Assembly (NCBI GenBank): GCA_020721775.1
Contig: DYLZ01000002.1
Location: 1 to 62,664 of the forward strand
Source of the DNA: Sulfurovum sp.
Lineage (GTDB): Bacteria; Campylobacterota; Campylobacteria; Campylobacterales; Sulfurovaceae
Length of the DNA: 62,664 bases
Direction of reading: 5' to 3'
The notes under the pieces are model-generated. The model searched no databases. It had not been told where the DNA came from and saw only the letters and a list, made by a program, of their open reading frames with translations. Positions 16,129 through 25,518 of the stretch are shown here, piece by piece. Position 1 is the first letter of the stretch; each line of letters starts with the position of its first letter. Both the position numbers and the translations under genes were made by a program.

Positions 16129-17562
16129 CTAAGATAATTTTGCTTTTAACAGCTCATTGGCTTTTACCGGATTTACGCTTCCGCCGCTTGCCTTCATAAG
16201 CTGACCTACAAAAAAGCCAAATAGCTTATCTTTTCCGCTTTTGTATTCAGCTACCTTGTCCTCATTTGCATTAAGTATCTCATCTATCATAGCGTTAATT
16301 ACTCCGTCATCGCTGACTTGCGCAAGTCCAAGCTTATCTATGATGGCATCAATATCCCTTTCTTCATTTTCAAACATATAATCAAGCACTTCTTTTGCCG
16401 CTTTACCGGATATCGTATCATCGGATATTTTTGATAATAGATCAGACAATACTCTTGCATTTATAGGCGAATCGGCTATATCTAACCCAAGTTTGTTTAA
16501 TCTTCCGAGAAGTTCGCTTGTGATCCAAGTTACAGCCATTTTAGGATCGCTTTCAAATGCCAGCATCTCTTCAAAATAGTAAGCCATCTCTTTTTGAGAA
16601 GTCAACACTAAAGCATCCTCTTTTTTAATGCCAAGCGTATCTATATATCTTTTAACCTTTGCATCCGGAAGTTCAGGTATTTGTTTGGCTTTCTCCATCA
16701 TCTCATCAGTTACAATCACAGGGCGTAGATCAGGATCAGGAAAATATCGATAATCGGCGCTATCTTCTTTGCCTCTCATACTTTTTGTTACACCTTTTGC
16801 TACATCCCAAAGTCTTGTTTCTTGATATACCTCTTCTTCATAAACTCCATCTTCATATGCTTCGATTTGTCTTTCTACTTCATAAGCGATAGCAGCTGCA
16901 ACAAAACGGAATGAATTGATATTTTTTATCTCTACTCTTGTGCCAAACTCTTCTTGACCTTTTGGTCTTATGGAAACATTGACATCGCATCTAAAAGATC
17001 CTTCTTGCATATTTGCATCACTGATATCGAGGTATCTCACAATAGAATGAAGTTTTTTAAGATAACTAACCGCTTCATCGCTGCTTCTTAGTTCAGGTTC
17101 TGAGACAATTTCTAAAAGAGGCGTTCCTGCGCGGTTAAGGTCTATTTTCGACACTGCACCCTCGTGTAGATTTTTACCTGCATCAGCTTCAAGGTGGGCT
17201 CTTGTAATTCCTATTCTTTTGGTAGTGCCATCTTCAAGATCGATAAAAAGCTCTCCTTTTTCAACTATCGGTATATCAAACTGGCTGATTTGATAAGCCA
17301 TTGGGCTATCCGGATAAAAATAACTTTTTCGGTTAAAGATAGATTTTTGATTTACAGTAGCATTTACGGCATATCCAAAAGACATGGCTTTTTTTACCGC
17401 TTCGATATTAACTACAGGCAATGCGCCCGGTAGTGCTAAGCATACTGGGCAGGTATTACTATTTTGATGAGCTGCGAAACTTGTAGCACACGAGCAAAAA
17501 AGTTTAGATTTTGTATTTAATTGAACATGAACCTCAAGTCCGATTACTGTTTCAAACTGCAT
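16129..17562 (-). CDS. gatB: Asp-tRNA(Asn)/Glu-tRNA(Gln) amidotransferase subunit B
   Basis: Subunit of GatCAB, which amidates misacylated Glu-tRNA(Gln) and Asp-tRNA(Asn). About 477 residues from ATG 17562. The start [20 protein letters not shown] matches the family and is preceded by TAAGGAAAC; the open frame reaching 17649 is upstream noise. Visible: zinc cysteines in FCSCATSF and [14 protein letters not shown], catalytic-region [17 protein letters not shown], and a C-terminal YqeY-like tail ending [12 protein letters not shown]. Confidence 0.95.
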   Translation of the reverse strand: MQFETVIGLEVHVQLNTKSKLFCSCATSFAAHQNSNTCPVCLALPGALPVVNIEAVKKAMSFGYAVNATVNQKSIFNRKSYFYPDSPMAYQISQFDIPIVEKGELFIDLEDGTTKRIGITRAHLEADAGKNLHEGAVSKIDLNRAGTPLLEIVSEPELRSSDEAVSYLKKLHSIVRYLDISDANMQEGSFRCDVNVSIRPKGQEEFGTRVEIKNINSFRFVAAAIAYEVERQIEAYEDGVYEEEVYQETRLWDVAKGVTKSMRGKEDSADYRYFPDPDLRPVIVTDEMMEKAKQIPELPDAKVKRYIDTLGIKKEDALVLTSQKEMAYYFEEMLAFESDPKMAVTWITSELLGRLNKLGLDIADSPINARVLSDLLSKISDDTISGKAAKEVLDYMFENEERDIDAIIDKLGLAQVSDDGVINAMIDEILNANEDKVAEYKSGKDKLFGFFVGQLMKASGGSVNPVKANELLKAKLS

Positions 17563-17683
17563 TTGTTTCCTTATAACTTCATAAATTGGTTGTATTATAG
17601 CCAAATATCGATTATGTTTTGGGTAAGTTGGGACTATTTTATAAACCAAATAGTAAAATACATTTTAAAAACATGAGTTAGTT

Positions 17684-18571
17684 TTGGGACAAATATATTT
17701 TATAATATTACTTTTATCTTTCGGTTATATTTTGCAATATGCCAAATTGCCTCAAAAAATGCCGCACATATTAAATAAGATAGTCATATATGTTTCATTT
17801 CCTGCGGCTGTTTTACTATATGCTCCAAAGATAGAATTTTCACAAAGTATATTGCTGCCCATCATTACTCCTTGGATACTTTTGCTTGTAAGTATAATAT
17901 CAGTTTTTATATTTTTTAATAATACAAATACCAACACGAAAGCCGCCATGTTGCTGCTTATCCCACTTGGCAATACATCATTTTTAGGATTTCCGCTTAT
18001 TGAATCAGTTTTAAGCAAAGATGCTTTACAGTATGCCATACTTTATGATCAATTTGGAAGTTTTTTGATGTTATCGATCTATGGAACGATCGTAGTTTCT
18101 CTATACAGTCACGGAAAATTAAATCCGGCAGATATAGTAAAAAAAATAGCTCTTTTTCCGCCGTTTATTGTTTTAATTTATTCTATTCTCGTAGGCTACA
18201 CACCTGAAATAATAATGCCTTTGGTGAAGATGCTGGCAAGCACTCTAACTCCACTTGCCATTATTAGCGTAGGTATGACCATGAAACTGCGCATAAGTGA
18301 AGATAGGGCTATATTTGCAAAAGCATTGCTTCTAAAACTACTTATTCTTCCGATATTGGTTTTGAGCGTATTTATATACTTTGATTTTAACGATTTGACA
18401 GCCAAAACAACGCTATTGGAGAGCGCTATGCCGTCTATGATAACAGCCGGGATATTGGCAGCAAATGCAGGATTTGCGCCTCGTCTTAGTTCAACGCTTG
18501 TAGGGTACGGAATAATTTTAAGCCTCGTTACAGTACCGCTTTTTGGCAAACTTTTTGACTTTATATTTTAA
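17684..18571 (+). CDS. AEC family transporter
   Basis: A 295-residue integral membrane protein with about ten hydrophobic helices, of the auxin efflux carrier (AEC) family. Characteristic segments: LIPLGNTSFLGFPLIESVL near residue 95, LASTLTPLAIISVGMTMKL near 190, and SAMPSMITAGILAANAGF in the C-terminal half. The family exports or takes up small carboxylates; the substrate here is unknown. The start is TTG 17684, and no better start with a ribosome-binding site is visible. A perfect hairpin follows the stop. Confidence 0.85.
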   Translation: MGQIYFIILLLSFGYILQYAKLPQKMPHILNKIVIYVSFPAAVLLYAPKIEFSQSILLPIITPWILLLVSIISVFIFFNNTNTNTKAAMLLLIPLGNTSFLGFPLIESVLSKDALQYAILYDQFGSFLMLSIYGTIVVSLYSHGKLNPADIVKKIALFPPFIVLIYSILVGYTPEIIMPLVKMLASTLTPLAIISVGMTMKLRISEDRAIFAKALLLKLLILPILVLSVFIYFDFNDLTAKTTLLESAMPSMITAGILAANAGFAPRLSSTLVGYGIILSLVTVPLFGKLFDFIF

Positions 18572-18574
18572 TTT

Positions 18575-18617
18575 TTTTTGTCTCGTTCCCACTTTCCAAG
18601 TGGGAACGAGACAAAAA
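18575..18617. repeat. Perfect palindrome, left border of the cyd cassette
   Basis: Arms GTCTCGTTCCCACTT (18580-18594) and AAGTGGGAACGAGAC (18598-18612) are perfectly complementary around TCC. Flanking TTTTT and AAAAA extend the stem to 20 bp. It starts four bases after the AEC stop and could act as a two-way terminator. A near copy lies at 21743-21773, beyond the cyd genes. TCTCGTTCCCA palindromes occur as dispersed repeats in various Proteobacteria. Confidence 0.85.
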
Positions 18618-18673
18618 GTATTTCAGTTTGACATTTAAGGATGATTAAGAAAACTTTTGCTATAAACTGTATC

Positions 18674-18705
18674 TATAATGATTATAAGTGCAAGCAAACA
18701 AGGAG
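18674..18705 (+). promoter_or_regulatory. cyd operon -10 box and ribosome-binding site
   Basis: TATAAT at 18674-18679, then AAGGAG at 18700-18705 before GTG 18711. The open frame beginning at ATG 18678 would start inside the -10 box, so the GTG is the better start of the DUF4492 gene. Confidence 0.6.
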
Positions 18706-18710
18706 ATTGG

Positions 18711-18914
18711 GTGAAGATACTTCAGTTTTATATAGATGGGTTTAGAGATATGAAGGTTGGAAAGAGCCTTTGGATAATTATTGGGATTAAATTTGTGATA
18801 TTTTTTGTTATTATGAAAACACTATTTTTTCCAAACTTTATGAAAGAGAATTTCTCTAATGACACCGAGCGAGCAAATTATGTGCTTCAAATTTTAACAA
18901 ATAAGGAGAAATAA
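18711..18914 (+). CDS. DUF4492 family protein, cytochrome bd-linked
   Basis: A small protein of 67 residues from GTG 18711 with one membrane helix (about 20-40) after LQFYIDGFRDMKVGKSLW, the conserved part of DUF4492. DUF4492 genes typically precede cydA in Campylobacterota and Bacteroidetes, so a role in assembly or stability of the bd oxidase is inferred; no activity is known to me. It lies four bases before the cydA ATG. Confidence 0.85.
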   Translation: MKILQFYIDGFRDMKVGKSLWIIIGIKFVIFFVIMKTLFFPNFMKENFSNDTERANYVLQILTNKEK

Positions 18915-18918
18915 AAAA

Positions 18919-20445
18919 ATGGAAAATATTGCTTTAATAGACTGGTCAAGAGCTCAATTTGCTCTTACAGCTATATATCATTGGTTTTTTGTCCCACTTA
19001 CACTGGGACTCTCGTTTATAGTTGCAATTATGGAGAGCATCTATGTAAAGACAGGCAATGTAGTTTGGAAAGAGATTACTAAGTTTTGGATGACGCTTTT
19101 TGCTATTAACTTTGCTATTGGTCTTGCTACTGGCATTATCATGGAGTTTGAATTTGGCACAAACTGGTCAAACTATTCGTGGATTGTAGGAGATATATTT
19201 GGAGCACCACTTGCAATCGAGGGAATTATGGCATTCTTTATGGAATCAACTTTCTTTGCTGTAATGTTTTTTGGTTGGGATAAGGTAAGCAAAGAAATGC
19301 ATCTATTCTCTACTTGGCTAGTCGCAATAGGTTCAAACCTATCGGCCCTTTGGATTTTGGTAGCCAATGGTTGGATGCAAAACCCAATTGGCATGGTATT
19401 TAATCCTGATACGGCACGATTTGAGATGAATAGCTTTTTTGATGTGCTTTTCAACCCAAATGCCTATTCAAAATTTTTGCACACCATAGGTAGCGGCTAT
19501 GTAATGGGATCACTATTTGTTGTAGGGATTAGTGCTTGGTATCTACTCAAAAACAAAGATGTAGTTAAAGCTAAAAAAAGTATTGTAGTAGGTGCAACTT
19601 TTGGGCTTATTACCTCTATATTTCTTATTTTTACAGGAGATGAGTCTGCCCACGAGGTAGCTCTGAATCAGCCAAGTAAATTAGCAGCAATGGAAGGGCT
19701 ATATGACGGACATAGAGATGTTGGAATAGTTGCTATTGGTATGCTTAATCCCGAGAAGCAAATAGGTGACAAAAAAGAGCCGTTTGTGTTTGAAATCACT
19801 GTACCACATGCGTTATCGCTACTTGGATTTCACGATACTGATGCATATGTCCCAGGGATAAATCAACTTATCTATGGAGACCCAAAAGAGGGGATTGAAC
19901 CTGCAAGTGACAAGATAGAAAAAGGCAAAATAGCCATATCTGCACTCAAAGAGTATAAAGAGGCTAAAAAAGCCGACGATAATGCAACTGCCCAAAAATC
20001 ACTAGTAGAGTTTAGGGCAAATGAAAAATATTTTGGTTATGGTTACCTAAAAGATGCGAAAGATATTATACCTCCTGTGGCACTGACTTTTTATAGTTTT
20101 CATCTGATGGTTGGACTCGGTACATGGTTCTTGGCACTATTTTTCTTTGTGCTTTATTTTGCTATGGTTGGTAAATTGGATAAACAGAAGCTTATACTTA
20201 GGTTAGCTGTACTATCAATCCCTCTTGGGTATCTTGCTGGAGAGATGGGTTGGATTGTAGCAGAGGTAGGAAGACAGCCGTGGGCTATTTTTGAGATGTT
20301 ACCTGTGGGTATGGCAACATCACAACTAAGTGTAATTGCGGTGCAAACAACATTTTGGCTATTTGCTGTTACTTTTACAGCACTGTTAATAGCTGAGATA
20401 AAAATTATGATTACACAAATTAAAAATGGAATGGAGGAGCACTAA
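18919..20445 (+). CDS. cydA: Cytochrome bd quinol oxidase subunit I
   Basis: Haem-bearing subunit of a high-affinity, copper-free quinol:O2 oxidase, in the plasma membrane. At 508 residues it has family length. The first haem His is in SRAQFALTAIYHWFFVPLT and the second in KFLHTIGSGYVMGS. The quinol loop lies around residues 250-370 and a Met/aromatic stretch FYSFHLMVGLGTWF follows. It is the second gene of a DUF4492-cydA-cydB-small peptide unit and abuts cydB (stop 20445, ATG 20447). Confidence 0.95.
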   Translation: MENIALIDWSRAQFALTAIYHWFFVPLTLGLSFIVAIMESIYVKTGNVVWKEITKFWMTLFAINFAIGLATGIIMEFEFGTNWSNYSWIVGDIFGAPLAIEGIMAFFMESTFFAVMFFGWDKVSKEMHLFSTWLVAIGSNLSALWILVANGWMQNPIGMVFNPDTARFEMNSFFDVLFNPNAYSKFLHTIGSGYVMGSLFVVGISAWYLLKNKDVVKAKKSIVVGATFGLITSIFLIFTGDESAHEVALNQPSKLAAMEGLYDGHRDVGIVAIGMLNPEKQIGDKKEPFVFEITVPHALSLLGFHDTDAYVPGINQLIYGDPKEGIEPASDKIEKGKIAISALKEYKEAKKADDNATAQKSLVEFRANEKYFGYGYLKDAKDIIPPVALTFYSFHLMVGLGTWFLALFFFVLYFAMVGKLDKQKLILRLAVLSIPLGYLAGEMGWIVAEVGRQPWAIFEMLPVGMATSQLSVIAVQTTFWLFAVTFTALLIAEIKIMITQIKNGMEEH

Positions 20446-20446
20446 G

Positions 20447-21571
20447 ATGTTTGAATCTCTATCACTTTTAACACTCCAACAATATTGGTGGTTTATTCTA
20501 AGCTTGCTTGGTGGATTGTTTACATTTATGATGTTTATACAAGGTGGACAAACCCTACTAAATACTTTAGCAAAAACAGAAACAGAAAAAAATATTATCA
20601 TAGCTTCACTGGGGCGTAAATGGGAGCTTACTTTTACGAATTTAGTACTTTTCGGTGGGATTATTTTTGCAGCTTTTCCGCTACTTTACTCAGTTAGTTT
20701 TGGTGGTGCGTACTATGTTTGGATGGCTATACTGTTTTGCTTTGTTATACAAGCCATATCTTATGAATATCGAAAAAAAGCAAATAATTTTTTGGGTCAA
20801 AAAACATACGAGACATTTTTGTTTATTAATGGTTCTTTGGGAGTTATCTTGCTTGGTGTTGCCATAGCGACATTTTTTACAGGTGCAAACTTTGTAAAAA
20901 CAGATACGAACCTATCCTCTTGGACTAATCACACTTACGGACTTGAAGCGGTGCTAAATCCATTTAATGTACTGTTTGGATTTGTTGTATTTTTCTTGGC
21001 TCGTTCACAAGCATCTCTCTATTTTATCAATAATATTAGTGAAGAATCTATCGTACAAAGAGCTAGAAAACAACTTCGCATAGATGCAGTTATATTTACT
21101 CTGCTTTTCTTGGTTCTTACCGGAATGCTACTTATGATGAGTGGAGTGGAGTATCATAAAGAGATGTTTAGCATGGTTAAATATAAGTTTCTGAACAATC
21201 TCATAGAGACACCACTAATATTAGTTGTATTGCTTGTGGGTGTTGCATCGGTGCTATACGCATTTGTTATAGCTATTCGTAAAAATGCAACCAATGGTAT
21301 TTGGTTTTCAGGAGTAGGAACTGTGTTAACGGTTTTAGCTCTATTTAGTCTTTTGGGCTATAATCATACCGCTATTTATCCATCACTTGCTGATATAAAT
21401 AGTTCGCTCACTATAGAGAATGGTTCAGGAAGCCATTACACGCTAACGGCTATGAGTTATGTTTCATTGTTTGTGCCTTTTGTGCTTGGATATATCTATT
21501 TAGTGTGGAAATCGATGGATAAAGAGAAGATTACATCTGGCGAGATAGAATCTGACAATCATCACTATTAA
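20447..21571 (+). CDS. cydB: Cytochrome bd quinol oxidase subunit II
   Basis: Second large subunit of the bd oxidase, 374 residues from ATG 20447; GGAGG at the end of cydA serves as its ribosome-binding site. Eight or nine membrane helices; the start QQYWWFILSLLGGLFTFMMF and GGQTLL are typical. The upstream ATG at 20426 lies inside cydA and has no ribosome-binding site. The C-terminus ends with three histidine/tyrosine residues, then AAGGAG for the next small gene. Confidence 0.94.
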   Translation: MFESLSLLTLQQYWWFILSLLGGLFTFMMFIQGGQTLLNTLAKTETEKNIIIASLGRKWELTFTNLVLFGGIIFAAFPLLYSVSFGGAYYVWMAILFCFVIQAISYEYRKKANNFLGQKTYETFLFINGSLGVILLGVAIATFFTGANFVKTDTNLSSWTNHTYGLEAVLNPFNVLFGFVVFFLARSQASLYFINNISEESIVQRARKQLRIDAVIFTLLFLVLTGMLLMMSGVEYHKEMFSMVKYKFLNNLIETPLILVVLLVGVASVLYAFVIAIRKNATNGIWFSGVGTVLTVLALFSLLGYNHTAIYPSLADINSSLTIENGSGSHYTLTAMSYVSLFVPFVLGYIYLVWKSMDKEKITSGEIESDNHHY

Positions 21572-21581
21572 GGAGAATAAA

Positions 21582-21725
21582 ATGGAAGAAATCAATTATA
21601 TAAATGCACTACTATGGTATGCCTCGTGGCCAATAGTTATATTTATCTGTTATAAATTTATTATGCTCAATATAAAGCATTTAGAGGAAAATTTAGAATC
21701 AAAAGATAAAAATAATATTGCATAA
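21582..21725 (+). CDS. Putative CydX-like small membrane subunit
   Basis: A 47-residue frame after cydB with AAGGAG eleven bases upstream of its ATG. It has a short polar N-terminus, one membrane helix (LLWYASWPIVIFICYKFIML, residues 10-29), and a charged cytoplasmic tail. Size, topology, position and the W-Y-x-x-W start of the helix resemble CydX/CydS-type accessory subunits of bd oxidases, although sequence identity to Escherichia coli CydX is low. It is followed by the right-hand palindrome. Confidence 0.7.
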   Translation: MEEINYINALLWYASWPIVIFICYKFIMLNIKHLEENLESKDKNNIA

Positions 21726-21742
21726 AATTTAATTATTTTTTG

Positions 21743-21773
21743 TCTCGTTCCCACTTTCCAAGGGGGAACGAGA
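21743..21773. repeat. Near copy of the palindrome, right border of the cyd cassette
   Basis: TCTCGTTCCCACTTTCCAAG followed by GGGGAACGAGA: the same element as 18580-18612 with one or two arm changes, preceded by the same TTTTTG. It lies 17 bases after the CydX-like stop, so it can serve as a terminator. The two copies face the cyd genes from either side. Confidence 0.8.
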
Positions 21774-21870
21774 GATAGTATTATATAACAAAAGTGAAAA
21801 TTCAACGCCTGACTCGTTATAAATGTCAAGATTATTAAGTTGGGATATTTGTGATTATGTATAAATGTAG

Positions 21871-21945
<75 letters not shown>

Positions 21946-21988
21946 ATAGTTATCTGAAGTTGAGCTTCTCTCATCTTTTGTGGATAGT

Positions 21989-22017
21989 ATTATAGTATAA
22001 TTTTGTTTAAATGTCAA
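21989..22017 (-). promoter_or_regulatory. Consensus sigma-70 promoter of tRNA-Asn
   Basis: On the minus strand TTGACA (22012-22017) and TATAAT (21989-21994) are separated by exactly 17 bases, a perfect sigma-70 match. This is unusual in a genome whose other promoters show only the -10 box, and fits a stable-RNA promoter. Confidence 0.8.
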
Positions 22018-22024
22018 GAGATTT

Positions 22025-22936
22025 TTATGCCGATTTATAAAAATCTACACCTGAATGGTTAATAATTTTTATTTTTCCTGCTTTCAAAAGATTTTGAAAT
22101 ATCTCCTTGCTCTTCTCATCAAAGAGCGCGTCAATATCGTCATCGCTAAGCGGGCGGCTTTTCAATGTTTTTAAAATCTCTTCCTCGCCATAGGACTCTT
22201 TTGTGATTTCAAGTTTTTTTCTATGCGCGATATATATAGGAAGGCTAGTGTCAAAAAGTTTTGAAATGTTTATCATATCTTCATACGACAATGCTTCTAC
22301 TTTGTAAGCAGGTGGTCTATCGATGGTGCTGATGTCTATTCTTGCAGGTTTTAGCTGAGTTAAAAATTCATTTAATTTTGTGATCTCTTCTATATTATCA
22401 TTTATATTCTTGACAAACAATATCTCTATAATAAGCGGATTTTTAAAACTTTTTTTAAACTCTATCATACCATCCATAATATCTGATACATATATCCCTT
22501 TAGCAGGACGATCAAGCTTTTTGAGACACTTATCAGTTGCACAATCAAGTGAAAGCTTTACGCTGTCAAACTTACTTAAAGCATTTCTGACATTTTCATA
22601 GCTTATAGTGCTGCCGTTGCTAAGTATTAGTGTTTTTCTTGATTCTTTGATCTTGTTTATCTCGTCAATGAGTTCGCCGAGATTTGGATAAAGTGTCGGC
22701 TCGCCGTTTGCAGTTACGGTAATAACATCTATATCTTTATGGATTTCAAGAGCTTTTTTTAATTCACTTATAATGAGTTCAACACTTACTATATCATCAT
22801 ATTTCTCAACAACATCAGCAGGTTTTAGTTCACAATAAAGACAATCAAAATTGCACTGTTTTTTATTTGGACTAAGATCAATTCCAAGAGATTTACCAAA
22901 TCTTCTTGATGGGATCGGACCGAAAATTATAGACAT
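22025..22936 (-). CDS. Radical SAM protein (COG0731-like)
   Basis: About 303 residues from ATG 22936; the open frame to 23020 is inside hemE and is not used. It begins MSIIFGPIPSRRFGKSLG and has CNFDCLYC (CxxxCxxC, the [4Fe-4S]/SAM site) at about residues 27-34, then TVTANGEPTLYPNLGE and SLDCATDKCLKKLDRP. The GP(I/V)PSRRxGxSLG start is that of the COG0731 branch, related to wyosine synthases. The C-terminal 60 residues look like a winged helix. Substrate unknown. The start is two bases before the hemE stop. Confidence 0.8.
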   Translation of the reverse strand: MSIIFGPIPSRRFGKSLGIDLSPNKKQCNFDCLYCELKPADVVEKYDDIVSVELIISELKKALEIHKDIDVITVTANGEPTLYPNLGELIDEINKIKESRKTLILSNGSTISYENVRNALSKFDSVKLSLDCATDKCLKKLDRPAKGIYVSDIMDGMIEFKKSFKNPLIIEILFVKNINDNIEEITKLNEFLTQLKPARIDISTIDRPPAYKVEALSYEDMINISKLFDTSLPIYIAHRKKLEITKESYGEEEILKTLKSRPLSDDDIDALFDEKSKEIFQNLLKAGKIKIINHSGVDFYKSA

Positions 22937-22937
22937 T

Positions 22938-23969
22938 TTATCTCTTTGATAATTTTTGGCACATTTGGACAAAATATTTTGCATTTTCAACCGGAACATC
23001 AGGCAGTATGCCGTGACCAAGATTGAAAATATGTCTGCCGTCTTTCATAACATTTGCAAGATGCTTTACGCACTCCAAAGTTGCCTCTTGGCTATATAGA
23101 CGACATGGCTCCATATTTCCTTGAAGCACATAACGATCCCCGAGCTTTTCTTTGGCCATACCCATCGGCGTGCTCCAGTCAACTCCAAATACATCAAAAT
23201 TACCGTACACTTTATCTAAAAATGCAGGAATTCCTTTTGGAAATATAATAACAGGGATATGAGGATATTTTGATTTGATATAATCACTTATTTCCACCAT
23301 ATATTTCCATGAGAACTCATCATATTTTTCAGGTTCGATCGCTGCGGCCCAACTGTCAAATATTTGGACTACATCAACTCCTGCTTGAATTTGTTTTTCA
23401 AGATAGTATTTCACAACTTCTGTTACTTTTGCAAGAATTTTATGCAAAAGCTCAGGATTTGAATACATCATTTTTTTGCAAACATTGTATGTTTTTGTTC
23501 CTTGTCCTTCTATCATATAAGTTGCCAATGTCCATGGAGCTCCGGTGAATCCTATAAGAGCTTTATCGTTAGATAATTTTCCTCTAACAAGTTTAATCGT
23601 TTCATAAACATATGTCAGCTTATTTGCAGCTTCTTCGCCGCCCAATAGCGCATCAACATCTTCTTTGGTTACGATAGGTTTGTCAAAAACAGGACCTTCA
23701 CCCTTGACAAAATCAAGTTTCATACCCATTTCATTTGGCACAACAAGAATATCACTAAAAATAATTGCTGCATCAACGCCGACTATATCAACAGGCTGCA
23801 GAGTAACCTCTGCGGCAAGCTTTGGATCGTGGCAAAGATTTAAAAAATTGCCTGCCTTTTTTCGCACTTCCGTATATTCAGGAAGGTATCTTCCTGCCTG
23901 TCTCATCATCCACACAGGAGTGTAAGGTGTTGGTTTTCCAAAACATGCATCTACAAACATTTTACCCAT
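22938..23969 (-). CDS. hemE: Uroporphyrinogen decarboxylase
   Basis: Decarboxylates uroporphyrinogen III to coproporphyrinogen III in haem synthesis. At 343 residues it has family length. Signatures: [15 protein letters not shown] (about 17-31), [31 protein letters not shown], the catalytic-pocket FDSWAAAI, and [19 protein letters not shown] near the end. ATG 23969 overlaps the TAA of the YqhA-like gene. Confidence 0.95.
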   Translation of the reverse strand: MGKMFVDACFGKPTPYTPVWMMRQAGRYLPEYTEVRKKAGNFLNLCHDPKLAAEVTLQPVDIVGVDAAIIFSDILVVPNEMGMKLDFVKGEGPVFDKPIVTKEDVDALLGGEEAANKLTYVYETIKLVRGKLSNDKALIGFTGAPWTLATYMIEGQGTKTYNVCKKMMYSNPELLHKILAKVTEVVKYYLEKQIQAGVDVVQIFDSWAAAIEPEKYDEFSWKYMVEISDYIKSKYPHIPVIIFPKGIPAFLDKVYGNFDVFGVDWSTPMGMAKEKLGDRYVLQGNMEPCRLYSQEATLECVKHLANVMKDGRHIFNLGHGILPDVPVENAKYFVQMCQKLSKR

Positions 23970-24484
23970 TAATGACCGCCATTCTTATGCAAAAAATATA
24001 ATCCAACAGCAAGAGCCAATATAGAAATAGAAAAATATAACATTTCCAATGCACCCGTATAATTGGTATGCAAAACTCTCTGGAAAAAACTAACAACCAA
24101 AACCATTACAATTACTTTTGCTAACTTGTCTTTGAGCTCATCAAGCGAGTGTATCTCAAGTATTTTAGATGAAGCTCCCTGTTTAGCTATGTCAATATCA
24201 GATATAAAAAGCTCATACAGCCCAAAACCAAATATAAACAAAACTATTGCCATGAGGTACAAATCAACGGCACCGATTAGTCCACCGACAACCTCTTCAT
24301 GAAAATGTTCCGGATGAAGATGATTTAAAAACACATCACTTACGCTAACAACTACACCAAAAACATCCATACTTGCAACGATAAATAGCGCCATACCGCC
24401 TAACATACTAAATATAACTGCCAGCAGTACAAAAAATCTACTGTCCCATAATATTCTTTCAAAGATAGATTCTATAAATTTCAT
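23969..24484 (-). CDS. YqhA (UPF0114) family membrane protein
   Basis: About 171 residues from ATG 24484, preceded by GGAGGAAGT; the upstream frame start at 24505 lies in asd. Three or four hydrophobic helices. The [20 protein letters not shown] start and [20 protein letters not shown] in the middle are typical of UPF0114. Function unknown. The ATGA overlap with asd suggests cotranslation. Confidence 0.82.
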   Translation of the reverse strand: MKFIESIFERILWDSRFFVLLAVIFSMLGGMALFIVASMDVFGVVVSVSDVFLNHLHPEHFHEEVVGGLIGAVDLYLMAIVLFIFGFGLYELFISDIDIAKQGASSKILEIHSLDELKDKLAKVIVMVLVVSFFQRVLHTNYTGALEMLYFSISILALAVGLYFLHKNGGH

Positions 24485-25515
24485 ACTTCCTCCAATTTGA
24501 TCCATTTTTGCGCTATTCTAACTGCATTTGTTGCAGCCCCTACTCTAACTTGGTCAGCAACGCCCCACATATGAAGTATATTTGGCGCGAAGTTGTCCTT
24601 TCTAATCCTGCCGACATAAGTATAATCCGTATCAGTTGCCGTTAAAGGCATAGGATATTCTTTATTTGGAAGGTCGTCTATAACTTTTACATTTTCAAAG
24701 TTTGCCAAAACTTCTCTTGCTTTATCCACATCCACATCCACACTATCATCAAATGTTACGGTGATACTTTCGCTATGGCTTCTAAGTACCGGCACACGAA
24801 CACAAGTAGCGCTTACCGCAAAGTTTGAGTGCATTATCTTGTTTGTTTCATTTACCATTTTCATCTCTTCTTTGGTATAACCGTTATCAAGAGGAGCATC
24901 AATTTGAGGAATTACATTTAACGCTATTCTATGGGAAAATGCTTTTACTTCGCTTTCATCAAGTTTAAAGGCAAAAAAGTCTTGCATCTGACGAACCAAC
25001 TCTTCCATCCCTTTTTTACCTGCGCCGCTTACTGCTTGATATGTGCTGACATCGACTCTTTTTATGCCATACAGGTCATGAAGAGGTTTAAGCAACTGTA
25101 CCATTTGGATAGTTGAACAGTTTGGATTTGCTATTACCCCGCTCTCTTCCCAAAGTTCTATATCCTCAGGATTTACCTCCGGTACGACAAGAGGAACTTT
25201 CGGATCCATTCTGAAATGGCTTGTATTGTCTATTACAACAGCGCCTGACTCTACGGCATATTTTGCAAATTCGGCCGAAATATTTCCGCCTGCGCTAAAG
25301 AATGCGATATCTATATCACGACCTTCAAAAACCGTACTTGTTAGCTCTTCTATTTTATACTCTTCGCCGTTAAACTCTATTGTTTTGCCGGCACTCCTTG
25401 CGCTTGCTAAAGGCAACAGATTTGCCACCGGAAACTTTTGCTCCTCAAGAACCCTAAATAACTCTTCACCTACTGCGCCGCTTGCACCAACTACGGCTAC
25501 ATTGTATTTTTTCAA
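24481..25515 (-). CDS. asd: Aspartate-semialdehyde dehydrogenase
   Basis: Reduces aspartyl phosphate to aspartate semialdehyde, feeding lysine/DAP (with dapD in this window), threonine and methionine synthesis. At 344 residues it has family length. NADP loop VVGASGAVGEELFRVLEE at residues 7-24; active-site Cys in NPNCSTIQMV (about 133); substrate His in FSHRIALNVIPQID. Stop TGA at 24481-24483. It is three bases after gyrA. Confidence 0.95.
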   Translation of the reverse strand: MKKYNVAVVGASGAVGEELFRVLEEQKFPVANLLPLASARSAGKTIEFNGEEYKIEELTSTVFEGRDIDIAFFSAGGNISAEFAKYAVESGAVVIDNTSHFRMDPKVPLVVPEVNPEDIELWEESGVIANPNCSTIQMVQLLKPLHDLYGIKRVDVSTYQAVSGAGKKGMEELVRQMQDFFAFKLDESEVKAFSHRIALNVIPQIDAPLDNGYTKEEMKMVNETNKIMHSNFAVSATCVRVPVLRSHSESITVTFDDSVDVDVDKAREVLANFENVKVIDDLPNKEYPMPLTATDTDYTYVGRIRKDNFAPNILHMWGVADQVRVGAATNAVRIAQKWIKLEEV

Positions 25516-25518
25516 TTT

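Noticed and set aside
18678-18710. N-terminal extension of the DUF4492 protein from ATG 18678
   Set aside because: That ATG overlaps the TATAAT box; GTG 18711 has the ribosome-binding site and begins the conserved part.
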